From Monosporascus cannonballus (taxonomy: Eukaryota; Ascomycota; Sordariomycetes; Xylariales), in NCBI GenBank assembly GCA_004154925.1, contig QJNS01000253.1, forward strand, positions 12,693 to 76,692: a stretch of DNA of 64,000 nucleotides, written 5' to 3'. Numbering within the stretch: the first letter of the stretch is position 1; every line of letters begins with the position of its first letter. The notes beneath the pieces are model-generated. The model had not been told where the DNA came from. It searched no databases and saw only the letters and a list, made by a program, of their open reading frames with translations. Positions 24,201-33,700 of this stretch are shown piece by piece. The position numbers and the translations under genes were made by a program.

Positions 24201-24900
24201 CCGTCCGAGCCGCGAGCGCCGCTCCGACGCCAACGCCGGGATCGTGCAGACGAGGATGTTCGCGCCGCCGCCGAAGGCCGAGGATCCACAGCAGCAGCAG
24301 CGACAACAGGAGGACGACGGGATCGGGGAGCTGGACCCGGCCTTCCTCGTCGAGCTGCCGGACGATGTGCGCCAGGAGCTCATCGCCGACCACCGGCGAC
24401 GGAGGGCGCAGCGGTCCGGGCTGGACCTCAAGCTGCCGCCAAGCGACGCCAACAACCCCTTCAACCCTCTCAGGCGCAACCAGCGGCAACGGGACGCCGC
24501 CGCCGACGGCGACAACAACGAGGAGAGGAGGCGCACGGGACCGCTGCTGCAATTCCCGCCGCGGCCGCCGCGCGTGGGGTTCACGAGCGGCGGGCTAATG
24601 ACGCTATCCGAGGTCCGCGACATGCTGAACGTGTGGCACCGCGAGACGGCGGACGAGGGGCCCCACCGCCGGGACGCCGAGATGCTTGAGCAATACCTCG
24701 TCCGGGTCGTGCGGGAGGAACGGGATATGGATAAGGTCGTCAAGCTGGTCAAGTGGCTGGACTACCTCGTCGAGGAGGACGTGGAGGACGAGATGCCGTC
24801 TCAGGGCAAGGAGGCGTGGCGGGATGTGGTGAGGGATGTCAAGGAGGCGGTCCAGAAGGCCGTGCGGGATAGGGGGTTGGGCCCTCTGGATATGGGATGA
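21228..24900 (+). CDS. REV1: DNA repair protein REV1 (Y-family translesion polymerase, dCMP transferase)
   Basis: Two exons: 21228-21475 and 21525-24900, giving 1207 residues. REV1 inserts dCMP opposite abasic sites and damaged G, and scaffolds other translesion polymerases. A BRCT domain (about 60-165) starts at PQIFKGVVAHV, continues across the intron and ends near KPAWVTDSVQAGRLLPW. The catalytic core starts at YVMHVDFDSFFCAV, with acidic residues in HVDFD and SVSIDEALVD. Little-finger features follow (DELPGVAYSIAGKLEEIG, FNKSTSFGVAT). Three ubiquitin-binding-motif-like segments lie in the tail (around ELPGDIRSKLL, ALPDDVKAEVL and ELPDDVRQELI). A helical C-terminal domain ends the protein (about 1115-1205), the surface that binds Rev7 and other polymerases. 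No lesions are seen. Confidence 0.97.
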
Positions 24901-25184
24901 AGCGGCCATTTGAGTACGCAAACCCTTTGGTTCAAAGCAGGATAGGCCATGATCAATGAGAAATGATTAGCTAGAGAGGATCTCAATGTTATTCCATTAG
25001 GTGTTTGTATACGACATACGAGTCTCCTAGTGTGAATATACCGATACTCCATAACCCTGATTCAAAGTCATCATCCAGCCTCTTCTCCCCATAACGACCG
25101 TTTCCCTTCCGCGATGATACCGCCCTCGTCCTTCGAATGCCAATCAATGCAAGCAATCTGGAACCAGACGAAACCGGCCAGCTC

Positions 25185-25892
25185 TCAAAAGAGACCGAAA
25201 GTAACAAGACCCGAGACGAGCAGGGCTCCAAACGAGACACCACTCACCGCACCCGCATCGACCATATGACCTCCACCCCTATGGCCGCCGTCGGAAAGGG
25301 TATACAAAGTGATCCGATCAATCCCACCACACGTCCACGTCTGATTCCCATCACAAGTGCGGTTGCACTCGCTATCATCCCGTTGTTCGGCCACCGGCGA
25401 CAAGTTGTCGCTGCACATGCACAGCGTGAGGTTGTTTTTGCCGTCCCACTCCAGACCGGCGTACCAGTACTTGCCGGTCCCCCTGGCGCCTTCGCCTGCG
25501 TCGTCGCGGCCCGTGAAGTCGGCGGCGGCAAGACACGCGTCGATGCAGCCCGGTGCCGTCATGTGGCCCTTCACCGTCACGGTGGCGGCCGTCTCGAGGG
25601 CGGGGTCATCAGGGTTCGTGTCGTTGAAGCACCCCATGTAGCTGTAGTCGCCTTGCTTCGGCCAGGGGCCAAGCGGAGGGGAGGGGGTGGGGGTTGGGAT
25701 GGGGATTGGGAGGATGCCAACGGTAATGGTAGTGGTGCATTCCGCGGCCGGAACTAAATGCCCCAGTTCCTTGTCAGGCATGGGATGTTGGATGGGGCTC
25801 TGTGCGGCGGCCGATTTGGCAGCGCAGACGATGCCGAGTGCTAGCGCCGCTAGGCGTGAGCTGCTGACGCGGAACATGGTTCGTGGAGACAT
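25185..25892 (-). CDS. WSC-domain secreted or GPI-anchored surface protein
   Basis: Single exon, 235 residues. The N terminus has a signal peptide; a second methionine (M6) gives MFRVSSSRLAALALGIVCAA, probably the true start. One WSC domain (about residues 85-195) starts YSYMGCFND and has eight cysteines, including PGCIDACLAA, LCMCSDNL, ECNRTCDGN and WTCGG. WSC domains are putative carbohydrate-binding modules of fungal cell-wall proteins and stress sensors. A Pro/Thr linker precedes it. The C terminus is a hydrophobic run (about 218-235) without a basic cytoplasmic tail, which suggests GPI anchoring and not a Wsc1-type sensor. Ligand and role are unknown. Confidence 0.85.
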   Translation of the reverse strand: MSPRTMFRVSSSRLAALALGIVCAAKSAAAQSPIQHPMPDKELGHLVPAAECTTTITVGILPIPIPTPTPSPPLGPWPKQGDYSYMGCFNDTNPDDPALETAATVTVKGHMTAPGCIDACLAAADFTGRDDAGEGARGTGKYWYAGLEWDGKNNLTLCMCSDNLSPVAEQRDDSECNRTCDGNQTWTCGGIDRITLYTLSDGGHRGGGHMVDAGAVSGVSFGALLVSGLVTFGLF

Positions 25893-26681
25893 TGTTAGAG
25901 GATGTCCGGGTGTCTCGATGGTATGAGTAGCTGAGTAGCTGAGTGGTCAAATAGTAAATGGGCTGATCACTGGACGCCGGCGAACAAGGAGCGAGTACTC
26001 CAGCTGACTGACGCGAGCAAGACGAGGACTGGACTAGAGACAAGAGGAGGAGGGATAGCAATGTGATGTCGGTATGCAACGAATGCTCTACTTTCAAGAA
26101 AAAGCGAATATAGAAGTATACCGGGATGGGGAGTGAAGCTGGTGTAGTGGGAGAGGGAGAAGAAGTAGACCTGTTGTTTTGGCGAAGTGGGAGAGGGTCA
26201 TAACCACCTCGCTGGTAGGCCTAGGGAAGTCGCGAAGGCACATGGGACCGGGGCAACTCGCATTGTTAGGAGTTCATCCGCATGGTGGCTTCTTTCGACA
26301 GCTATGGGAGCGTTGACTCCTTCCTCCGGCTGGCGCTTTGGGTATGCACTGTTGGAAATATCTCGCGAAACCTTTTACGTCAAGACCTTGGATCTTTGTA
26401 TACGCTGGAAGTTACATAAGGCAATTAATAGATAGGGAAAGAATAGGCGTCATGGGACCCCGGTGTCACATGTAATAATTCACAAGGGATCGGAAGAGTC
26501 AAGGTCCAGGAAAGAGCGACGTTTTAGCCGCATATTCCACTAGGCAACTAGAGAGAAGTGGAATAAAAACAAACCGACTCGGGGCACCTAACTGTCTGCA
26601 TTTCCATCGAGTTGGTCGATCCTGCCTGGTAGTTGATTGGGGCTATGTAATAGTACAGATACGACAGGCACCCGGTCGTGC
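25893..26681. other. Intergenic, WSC gene promoter and OCT1 3' side
   Basis: About 0.8 kb in tandem minus orientation. No coding exon or RNA gene is supported. Confidence 0.5.
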
Positions 26682-29102
26682 TTAACTATGGAAGTCGTCT
26701 TTGATGCCCCAGCTGCCAACAACCCGCATGGCTTTCTCGTCTCCATCGACAAGACGCTCATCTCGCAGCGTATCCGAGAGACACTTCCACGGGTCTCGAC
26801 CACCCCCCCATCTGAGAAGATTTTGCTTAAGTCTCTCGCCGTTCTCCCTGTCGAGGGCGGCACCGTCCTTTCCACCGGAGAAGACGACCCTCCATACGCG
26901 CTCGGATAGCACTTGGTCAAACAGGTAACTGTAGTAGGTGCTTCCGTAACCGAACAGATGCCCGAAGAACCCTTGCCACCTTGTACCTCGGGCGTCCGGC
27001 GGGAGCTTCCCGTACTGTCTCTGGAGATTGTGGTAGATCTCAGTAGAGTCGAAGTTCGCTCTGCTTGGAAGTGAGGAGTGGTATTCTTGATCTAACATCG
27101 CTAGGATGATTTGATTTTCTCTGTCCGATGCTTCGAAACGCTTGGAGACGCGGAGTCTCTCGGCGACCATCTCGTACGGCAGAGGTTCGTCCGTTATGTG
27201 GTGTCTGGCGAATAGCCCAAGCACCGTGGGATCCGCACAGAAATGTTCCATCATGGTTGACGGGAGCTCGGCGAAATCAGTAGCGCACCTAGTCCCGGCA
27301 ACGTTTTGCAACGACGTCCGAGCGAGGATGGAATGGATTGCGTGCCCCATCTCGTGGAATAGCGTCTCCATTTGATAGTAATCAAGCTGCGCAGGGCCAC
27401 TACCCGCTTGCTTGTCATGATGGAAATCGCAGACCAGGGCAATGGTTGGCAGCTGCATGACTGACCCAAGGTGGTCGGAGACGTGCATGCCATCATTAGC
27501 CGCATCTACGGGCGATTCGAATCGAGGAAGCCCTTCAACCGCCTCCCCCAATTGTTCTACAGCTTCTTGGATCTCGTCCTGGGAGATTTCTCTTGAGCAG
27601 CGCACAGTGAAGTGCGCTGGGTTCGGAGACTTGTCGTCCCTATAGAAGAGATCGCAGTAGAGGACCGCAACATGGCCGTCGGTATCGGAGACAACATCTA
27701 ACCGTCTAACATCTGGATGCCATGTCTCTCCTGGTAAGGTATCCCTAGGCACAAAACGGATGCCGTACAATCGCGTGAAGAGCCTCGACAGGCCTTGCAT
27801 GACAGTCCCGATCGAGAAGTAAGCTGACAAGAAGTTGTTATGCCGCCTCCGCGATCTCATACTCGACCGTATGCTCTCCATATAATAATCCTTGTCCCAC
27901 GGATGTAGCTCAGGCGCACTGGACTGGCCGAGCTTCTCTTCTTTTGCCTTGAGAAGTTCTGCAACATCCTGCTCAACTAGGGCAGAATTATGCTTTGATA
28001 ACGCCAATAGGAACTCATGAACAGATTCAGGTGATTTCGCCATCATCTTATCTTTGAGGGCCATTCGACCATAGCTGTCGAACCCCGATAGCTCAGCGAG
28101 CTCAGCACGCAACCTCAACAGAGCCTCCAGGATCCTGATAGATCTATCGGACGCAGTCCGCGTAGCGTGGTATATTGCTTTCCTTGCATCCTCGTCATGG
28201 ACACTCCTCAAAGCCATCGTAGCCTCGGGCGACATAGTCGGAAGCCGAAGCACGCCGCGACGGACGAAACGTTGTGCTAATCGAGGGTCCATACCCTGGA
28301 ACTTGCTACTAGGAAAGTCGAGATACGTCTGCTCCGGCTGCATGTCCTCAACAAATGAGGAGCCCAGCTCACTAATCTTCTGTGAGAGGTCTACAAATCG
28401 ATCGCGTGACTCTTTGGGAAGATGTATGGCCGACTTCATGAAGTCCTGCTGTAACAGCTTGGCAACTGTCTGCTCCTCTTCACTCCAGCTGTTCATCACC
28501 TCTGGATTGTTCAAGGCCTTGCCAAGTTGATCGCTCAGGCCAGTCGCCGTGTTCAACTGGTTCATGTACTGGTAAACAAAGGCCCAAGCTTGCGATGCCG
28601 CCGCTTGTATCCTCGCATTGGGATGGGTTACTCGCACAAAGTCGGACACGTCCAGAACACGGCAGAGCAGATCACTGAGCCTGTCCAAGTCGCGCACTAT
28701 AGCCTTGTATTCTTCCAGCGTGGACGCCTGGAGAACCTTATCAACGAGCCTCTGCGCTCGCTTCACGGTGACTTCGGCGAACTTTAGAAACCCCTCTGGT
28801 GAGGTCAGGTACTTGTTTCGGAACAGTCCAACATTATTCTGACGGCCCGCTATGCCTTTCCAGGGGCTTGCAAAGCCCCTGGAGGCGAGGGGTGAGTCAA
28901 AAATCTCGCGGAGGAGGCCATCGTCGTGCTTCGCATCGGAAGGCGTATGATCGACGGGGGATACAGGAGCGCCCTCAGCCTTAGAAATGGCAGACGTTCC
29001 TGCGTGTAACCAGCGCCTTTGTGGCTGCCGCTGTTGCGCACGAGAAGCCTGGCGCAGGCATCGTGAGCAGGTCCACAGACCTGACCGGACAGCTTTGATC
29101 AT
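26682..29102 (-). CDS. OCT1: Mitochondrial intermediate peptidase OCT1 (M3 family)
   Basis: Single exon, 806 residues. It removes an octapeptide from proteins already cut by the mitochondrial processing peptidase in the matrix. The N terminus is a basic presequence (MIKAVRSGLWTCSRCLRQASRAQQRQPQRR). The thimet oligopeptidase fold follows, with the zinc site FHEMGHAIHS (HExxH, near residue 582) and the third ligand in TDFAELPSTMMEHF about 30 residues on. The C-terminal YSYLFDQVLSERVW motif and surrounding helices are typical. Length agrees with fungal Oct1. The gene faces away from MIC27, another mitochondrial gene, with a transposon in between. Confidence 0.97.
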   Translation of the reverse strand: MIKAVRSGLWTCSRCLRQASRAQQRQPQRRWLHAGTSAISKAEGAPVSPVDHTPSDAKHDDGLLREIFDSPLASRGFASPWKGIAGRQNNVGLFRNKYLTSPEGFLKFAEVTVKRAQRLVDKVLQASTLEEYKAIVRDLDRLSDLLCRVLDVSDFVRVTHPNARIQAAASQAWAFVYQYMNQLNTATGLSDQLGKALNNPEVMNSWSEEEQTVAKLLQQDFMKSAIHLPKESRDRFVDLSQKISELGSSFVEDMQPEQTYLDFPSSKFQGMDPRLAQRFVRRGVLRLPTMSPEATMALRSVHDEDARKAIYHATRTASDRSIRILEALLRLRAELAELSGFDSYGRMALKDKMMAKSPESVHEFLLALSKHNSALVEQDVAELLKAKEEKLGQSSAPELHPWDKDYYMESIRSSMRSRRRHNNFLSAYFSIGTVMQGLSRLFTRLYGIRFVPRDTLPGETWHPDVRRLDVVSDTDGHVAVLYCDLFYRDDKSPNPAHFTVRCSREISQDEIQEAVEQLGEAVEGLPRFESPVDAANDGMHVSDHLGSVMQLPTIALVCDFHHDKQAGSGPAQLDYYQMETLFHEMGHAIHSILARTSLQNVAGTRCATDFAELPSTMMEHFCADPTVLGLFARHHITDEPLPYEMVAERLRVSKRFEASDRENQIILAMLDQEYHSSLPSRANFDSTEIYHNLQRQYGKLPPDARGTRWQGFFGHLFGYGSTYYSYLFDQVLSERVWRVVFSGGKDGAALDRENGERLKQNLLRWGGGRDPWKCLSDTLRDERLVDGDEKAMRVVGSWGIKDDFHS

Positions 29103-29354
29103 GCCGTACGGATCATGGAGGCGTCACTAGATTAGGGAATACAAAGCAAGAATATCTTACATGAAAACGAGGGAGGAAAGGAAGATCAATACAATCTACA
29201 ATCAAACATAGATCGGCTAGGCCACCTTGAAATGAGATCTATAATGTACAAGTTTCTCCTGTAAGTCGGCAGCAACAAGATGCTGGAGCGATAAGGGAAA
29301 AGTTGCTGATAATTATGTACAGGCGATATTCCAATGTACCAAGGTACCCAGGTA
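29103..29354. other. OCT1 upstream region left of the transposon
   Basis: About 250 bp between the OCT1 start and the transposon, ending in the TA target site at 29353-29354. It is presumed to include the OCT1 promoter. A GGTACC/CCCAGGTAC run sits at the insertion point. Confidence 0.5.
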
Positions 29355-29383
29355 CAGTGAGGGGCCAAAATAATCCGGCCCAA
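29355..29383 (+). repeat. Left terminal inverted repeat of the Tc1 element
   Basis: 29 bp, identical in reverse complement to 30737-30765. It is preceded by TA. Confidence 0.95.
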
Positions 29384-29499
29384 CCCCACAACTTTTAGCC
29401 ACACCCATATTCATCAACAACTTCACATATACATATTTCAATCAAATAAAATCGTAAAAATAAACGGGCTCTAGTACTGTATTCGTCTGTTTCTAAGCT

Positions 29500-30660
29500 T
29501 TAAAACCGTGTGTACCAACCTTTAGCCTTCTTAACAGCCCGCAGCCGTTTCCCCATAGACATAATAACCTTCACTATGAAAGCGTCCGGGATGGCTTCCT
29601 ACGCTTTATGCAAATACTCGATAAAACGGGTGGTATCCAGCTTGTTTTTTTGGAGTTCCCAAAGGTCCGGAAACATCTCTTTTAGGTTCCTTTTAAGTGC
29701 AGCCCATATATGTTCAATTGGGTTGAGGTTAGGGTTATGTGGTGGCCAGTCCGGAAAAACCTTTACAGCGTTATTCATCAACCAGTTTAGGGATTTTTCG
29801 CAGACGTGTATGGTGGCGTTATCCTGTTGGAAAAGACGCCAGGGCTCATAAATCGGTAATAATCCTTCGCCCAAAGCTGTCCGATAACTCCAACTGTTAA
29901 TCCCTCGTTTGGAACCGTCTGGTTTTGGGGTTGGGTCGCGTTGCATGACGATGAGAGGCGTACGGCACCCTTTCCCATTCGTCCCGATCCATATCCCACC
30001 CCAAATCATGATGGATATATTCGCTTTGACGTGGTTCTTGAGGTTGACGAACTTCTTGTTCCATTTTTCGGACGGGAAACGGAATACTTAAGCCGTTGGG
30101 CTGCTGGAGGAATTTTGGCAAGAAGATTCGTCGGAAAATATAGCCTGGAATCGTTAGCTAAAAGCTATATTAACTTTAACGCCACGTACCTGTAACAAAT
30201 CTTGAAGGTGATTAAGCCAATAACATGTAAAGGTATATCTAGTTTTCGCCGTTTCTTTAGAAAGTGGTATCCTTTTTTGGGACTTCCATTCGCGAAAGTT
30301 CTGCTTTTTTACAATACGCTTGATGGAACGGATGCTAATTTTGAACCCGATTGCTTTCCGAATGTCTTTATACGTAGCCTTTCGGTTTTTTTTGCAAAGC
30401 AAAAGAATCTACCTTTTTTGACGCCTCGAAAAGCCCGGGCGACCTTTTTTTTGCTTCGGATCGAAGGTGCGGCCGTTTTTCCAGTCGTTAATGATGGAAG
30501 TAATAACGGATTTCGAGGTCTTAAACAAGTCCGCTAAGCGACGTTGTGGTATCCCAAGCTTATTTGCGGTAACAATGCAAGCCCTTTTCCTGGGAGTAAA
30601 TTCCTGACCTTTGTGACGACCGGCAGCCAATTCGGCGCAAAAAGCTTCGAAATCGTCCAT
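29500..30660 (-). pseudogene. Tc1/mariner transposase with four premature in-frame stops
   Basis: One continuous reading frame runs from 30660 (MDDFEAFCAELAAGRHKG) to a final TAA at 29502-29500, about 386 codons, the normal size. Four premature stops interrupt it: TAG at 30411-30409, TAA at 30156-30154, TAA at 30090-30088 and TAG at 29601-29599. No frameshift is present. The N terminus holds a helix-turn-helix DNA-binding region (KLGIPQRRLADLFKTSKSVI). The DDE catalytic part includes IFSDES, LFQQDNATIH and HNPNLNPIEHIWAALK, with about 35 residues between the second Asp and the Glu, as in Tc1-like enzymes. All four stops could arise by C-to-T change at CAG or CAA codons. Confidence 0.92.
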
Positions 30661-30736
30661 GATTTGAAGAAGTTATGAATTTTGGAAAGTTGAGTATCAT
30701 CGAGAAGTGGTTCTGAAAATCGGGTGGCTGGGAAGC

Positions 30737-30765
30737 TTGGGCCGGATTATTTTGGCCCCTCACTG
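30737..30765 (-). repeat. Right terminal inverted repeat of the Tc1 element
   Basis: 29 bp, identical in reverse complement to 29355-29383. It is followed by TA. Confidence 0.95.
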
Positions 30766-31000
30766 TACGAAATGACCGGGAATATCCGGTGCCCGGTAGA
30801 AAAAAAAGATGTAGCGAACGGGGGAGGTTTGCATCATCACGCTAACAATTAATTGTCAACCATTACATACAGCTCAGTATCGTATCCCCCTATCAAACCT
30901 CTGCTCTGAGCTCAGTGTATTTCACTCCAACCCACCTAACCACCTACCTAGTTGACACTTTAGGCCCGGCAACCCACCACCTACGTCAATTGAGGTCAAT

Positions 31001-31993
31001 ATGGCTGCGAGAATCTTGCTGCGACGGGTGAGAGGCTTCTACGGGTCCCCATGGCTTTTCTTGCGCATGCTAACCGGAGCCCACAGCGTGCCGTTGGTCC
31101 GTTGATGGCCGCGACTCTGGTTTCGGGCACCCTAATTCCCTCGGTCGCCCACGCCGAAGCGCCGCCATCAGAACATCGCCTTCATGTACGCCCAACTTGT
31201 CCCGTACTTTCTCCCGTATAGATATACACGCACGACAGCAGCGTTACTGACCAGGGAATCCTCCTTCCCCGGAAAGCAGTCCTCGAAGAAGCCCATCTAC
31301 GACGACTACGAGCCCCGGCTCCCGGACTCCAGCACGCCGGTGCCGTCGCCGGCCTCCGAGACGATACCGCAGGAGGAGAAGGAGCCCCCGAAGTCACCGC
31401 CCTCGTCCTCGTCATCGCCCTCGTCTCCGTTTTCGTTTTCGTCTTCGTCGCACCAGCAGCAGTCATTGCAGCGGGGCCCGACGCCGACGGACCGGCTGGC
31501 GGCTCAGATCGGGCAGGCGCGGCTGTTCCTGTACCGGCAGGCGACGCGGGCTGAGGACGCCGTGAACCGGGCGGCGGACCGGGCGTTCGACCTAGAGCGG
31601 ACCTTCACGGGGACGGTGGCGTCGCTGGCGCCGCCGCGCGAGAGCGGCGAGAGGCTGCTCCCGGGGCTCGCGTACGTGCTGGTGGCGTCGATGGCAGGCA
31701 GCATCGTGTCGCGGAACCGCAGCCTCGCGCTCCGGGCGGCGGCGCCGCTGGCCTTCGGCGTCGGCGCCGGCTGGCTCGCCCTGCCCGTCACTATGCGCAA
31801 CGTCTCGGACCTGCTGTGGCGCTTCGAGCAGCGCGTCCCCGCCGTCGCCGACGCCCACCTCGCCGCGCGCGACGGCGTCCGCCAGGGCTGGCGCTTCGCC
31901 CGCGTCCACGCCGAGCTCGGCCGCGACTACGTCGAGGAGAAGGTCCACACAGCGCGGAACCTCGTCGAGGACTGGGTCAGGCAGGGGAAATAA
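31001..31993 (+). CDS. MIC27: MICOS subunit MIC27/MIC26 (apolipoprotein O-like)
   Basis: Probable exons are 31001-31027, 31087 to about 31185, and about 31255-31993. The start MAARILLRR joins RAVGPLMAATLVSGTLIPSVAHAEAPP, a mitochondrial presequence with a hydrophobic stretch. The main exon reads KKPIYDDYEPR, then a Pro/Ser linker, then DRLAAQIGQARLFLYRQA, then SLAPPRESGERLLPGLAYVLVASMAGSIVSRNR (membrane segment) and ITMRNVSDLLW-like VTMRNVSDLLWRFEQRVP. These are the conserved blocks of fungal apolipoprotein O/MIC27, an inner-membrane protein that supports crista junctions and binds cardiolipin. One problem: the GT donor at 31186 leaves phase 0, whereas the AG at 31253-31254 needs two bases carried over. 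The exon 2/3 join is therefore unresolved: a weak GC donor inside exon 2, or a one-base indel. Confidence 0.85.
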
Positions 31994-32586
31994 AGAGAGA
32001 CGCGGGAGTTGAGAGGTGGGGCAACAAAAGACTGGGGGGAGGGGGGGGCTCTTCCGTAGGGAGAAGAAGTATGTGTGTGTGCACTTTTTGTACCATTATA
32101 GACAAAATAGACATGCTATTTTCTCTTTGTTCGTGCGGGTGTTATCCAGTGTATATGCTCCAGAGAGCAAGACCTAAAAAATTTGCCGAGAACTCGAGCC
32201 ACGTTGCCTTCATTGTCTCGAAGATGCTACCGTGTGTTGAATGCTGAAGCTGCGAGCCAGGCGTATTGGAGTTGCATGCAGAACGAGCATACGCTAGGAT
32301 GAACTAGGATCTCGTCTGCCATGCTGGGCAAGAGAATAGAGTAATTCCTATGATCAGTATTTGGCAGAAAATAAGCTGAAATACTTCCATAACTGGGGCA
32401 AAGGGTGTCAAGCCAAAGTTTGGCCTATCTAACGTGACCAGTAGTGCCGTCTGTCTAGTGTCTAAGGGGTATAAAACCAATACACCAACCGACCAGTCAA
32501 GCACACAGAGGCGTCATGTACGTACAATTACGACGGCACTCTTACGACATCCCCATCCGCCCGACCAACCATGATGAACCAACCGC
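31994..32586. other. Intergenic, convergent 3' regions of MIC27 and TPC1
   Basis: About 0.6 kb between two convergent stop codons. No further feature is seen. Confidence 0.5.
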
Positions 32587-33700
32587 TCAACCCTCCCGAC
32601 GTGAGCCGTCCTTTGTACCACGGCAAACCAAGAGGTTCAAGATCCTCTCGTAAGCCCACATGGTCACGGCACTGTTGGGCGCCGCCTTGATGAGGCTGAC
32701 CGTGAGCCCGCTATACAGGCCCCTGACGCCGCTCACCCTTAAGATGGTGCGGACGGCGTCCAGCGTGCCGGCGTACGCGGGGATGTCCTTGTAGACGTAG
32801 GAACCGCGCGTGGGGCCCTGGACCTGGAGGCGCTTGCGGACGAGGTCGAGCGGGAAGACGCACGTCTTGGCGGCGACACCGGCCGCGACGCCCGCTGCGG
32901 CGTCGCCGGACCCTCCCCAAGGCATCGCCCCCGCCAGCGGCCGCCGCAGCGCCTCGTAGCACGCGAAGAAGAGGCCCATGTACGGCATGATCTGGGCGAG
33001 CGCGGGCGCGAGGCCCCGGAAGAAACCCCGCGTCCCCTCGTCCCGCCCGATGTCCCGCACCGCCCGCCGCAGCGACGCGTACACGCGGTCGTTGCCCTGG
33101 GCCGCGAACCGCGTGCGCAGCAGGTCCAGCGGGTACGTGGCGGCGGTGGCGGTGGCGCCGGCGGCCGCGCCGCAGACGAAGGACTCGACGCCGTGCGAGA
33201 CGCGCTTACGGCCCTCACTGCTATCTTCGCCGAGCGCGCGGTGCAGCAGCATCGACGTCGAACGGTACGTCGTGAACTGGATGGCCGAGTACGAGAGGTA
33301 CATGAGCTCGGCGGGGATGTTGCCCTTCCAAAGCCCCGTGACGCCCTCGCTGGCCACGATGTCCCGCATCGTCCACAGCGCGCCCCTGTAGACGACTGGC
33401 GGCGACCCACGGGGGTTGGCGTGAGTAGTCGGCGATGGGTCGGACGGCGAGTAGGAGTGCGACTGAAGCTGCATCCGAATCTTGACAACGTCGAGGGGCG
33501 CGATGACGAGCCGCGAGATCAGGCCTGCGGCCCCCCCCGCTACCACGACCTGCAGTCGGGAGCCCTGCAAGGGGGGAGTGGGACCGTCAGCCGCAATCCA
33601 ATGCTAGTATAGACTCGCGACCATAACACCATATATTCACCAGCAGGTTCTGCTTGATGTGACATACCTCATCTTGAAGGCGCCGGCCGTCCTTCGACAT
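32587..33700 (-). CDS. TPC1: Mitochondrial thiamine pyrophosphate carrier TPC1
   Basis: Two exons: 33700-33668 and 33564-32587, giving 336 residues. Exon 1 encodes only [11 protein letters not shown] and joins [20 protein letters not shown] in phase 0. It belongs to the mitochondrial carrier family: three tandem repeats, each with a PxD/E-x-x-K/R motif ([39 protein letters not shown]) and two membrane helices. The N-terminal pattern and the [17 protein letters not shown] end are typical of fungal Tpc1, which imports thiamine pyrophosphate into the matrix for keto-acid dehydrogenases. Family membership is certain from sequence; the substrate is by similarity to the Tpc1 subgroup. Confidence 0.92.

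Larger units (their letters stand above)
29355..30765 (-). mobile_element. Tc1/mariner-family DNA transposon, inactive copy
   Basis: A 1411-bp element bounded by perfect 29-bp terminal inverted repeats and a TA target-site duplication (29353-29354 and 30766-30767). The left repeat begins CAGTGAGGGGCCAAAATAAT; the right repeat is its exact reverse complement. Between them is one transposase frame on the minus strand, interrupted only by stop codons. Intact ends with a dead coding region suggest a fairly recent insertion later hit by point mutation. It sits between OCT1 and MIC27, in what was probably their shared promoter region. Confidence 0.95.

Noticed and set aside
23466..24752. A 428-codon open frame on the minus strand.
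   Set aside because: It is antisense to the GC-rich, Pro/Ala/Arg-rich tail of REV1; its Ser/Gly/Cys-rich translation is a codon-bias shadow.
25137..25757. A 206-codon plus-strand frame.
   Set aside because: Antisense to the WSC-domain gene.
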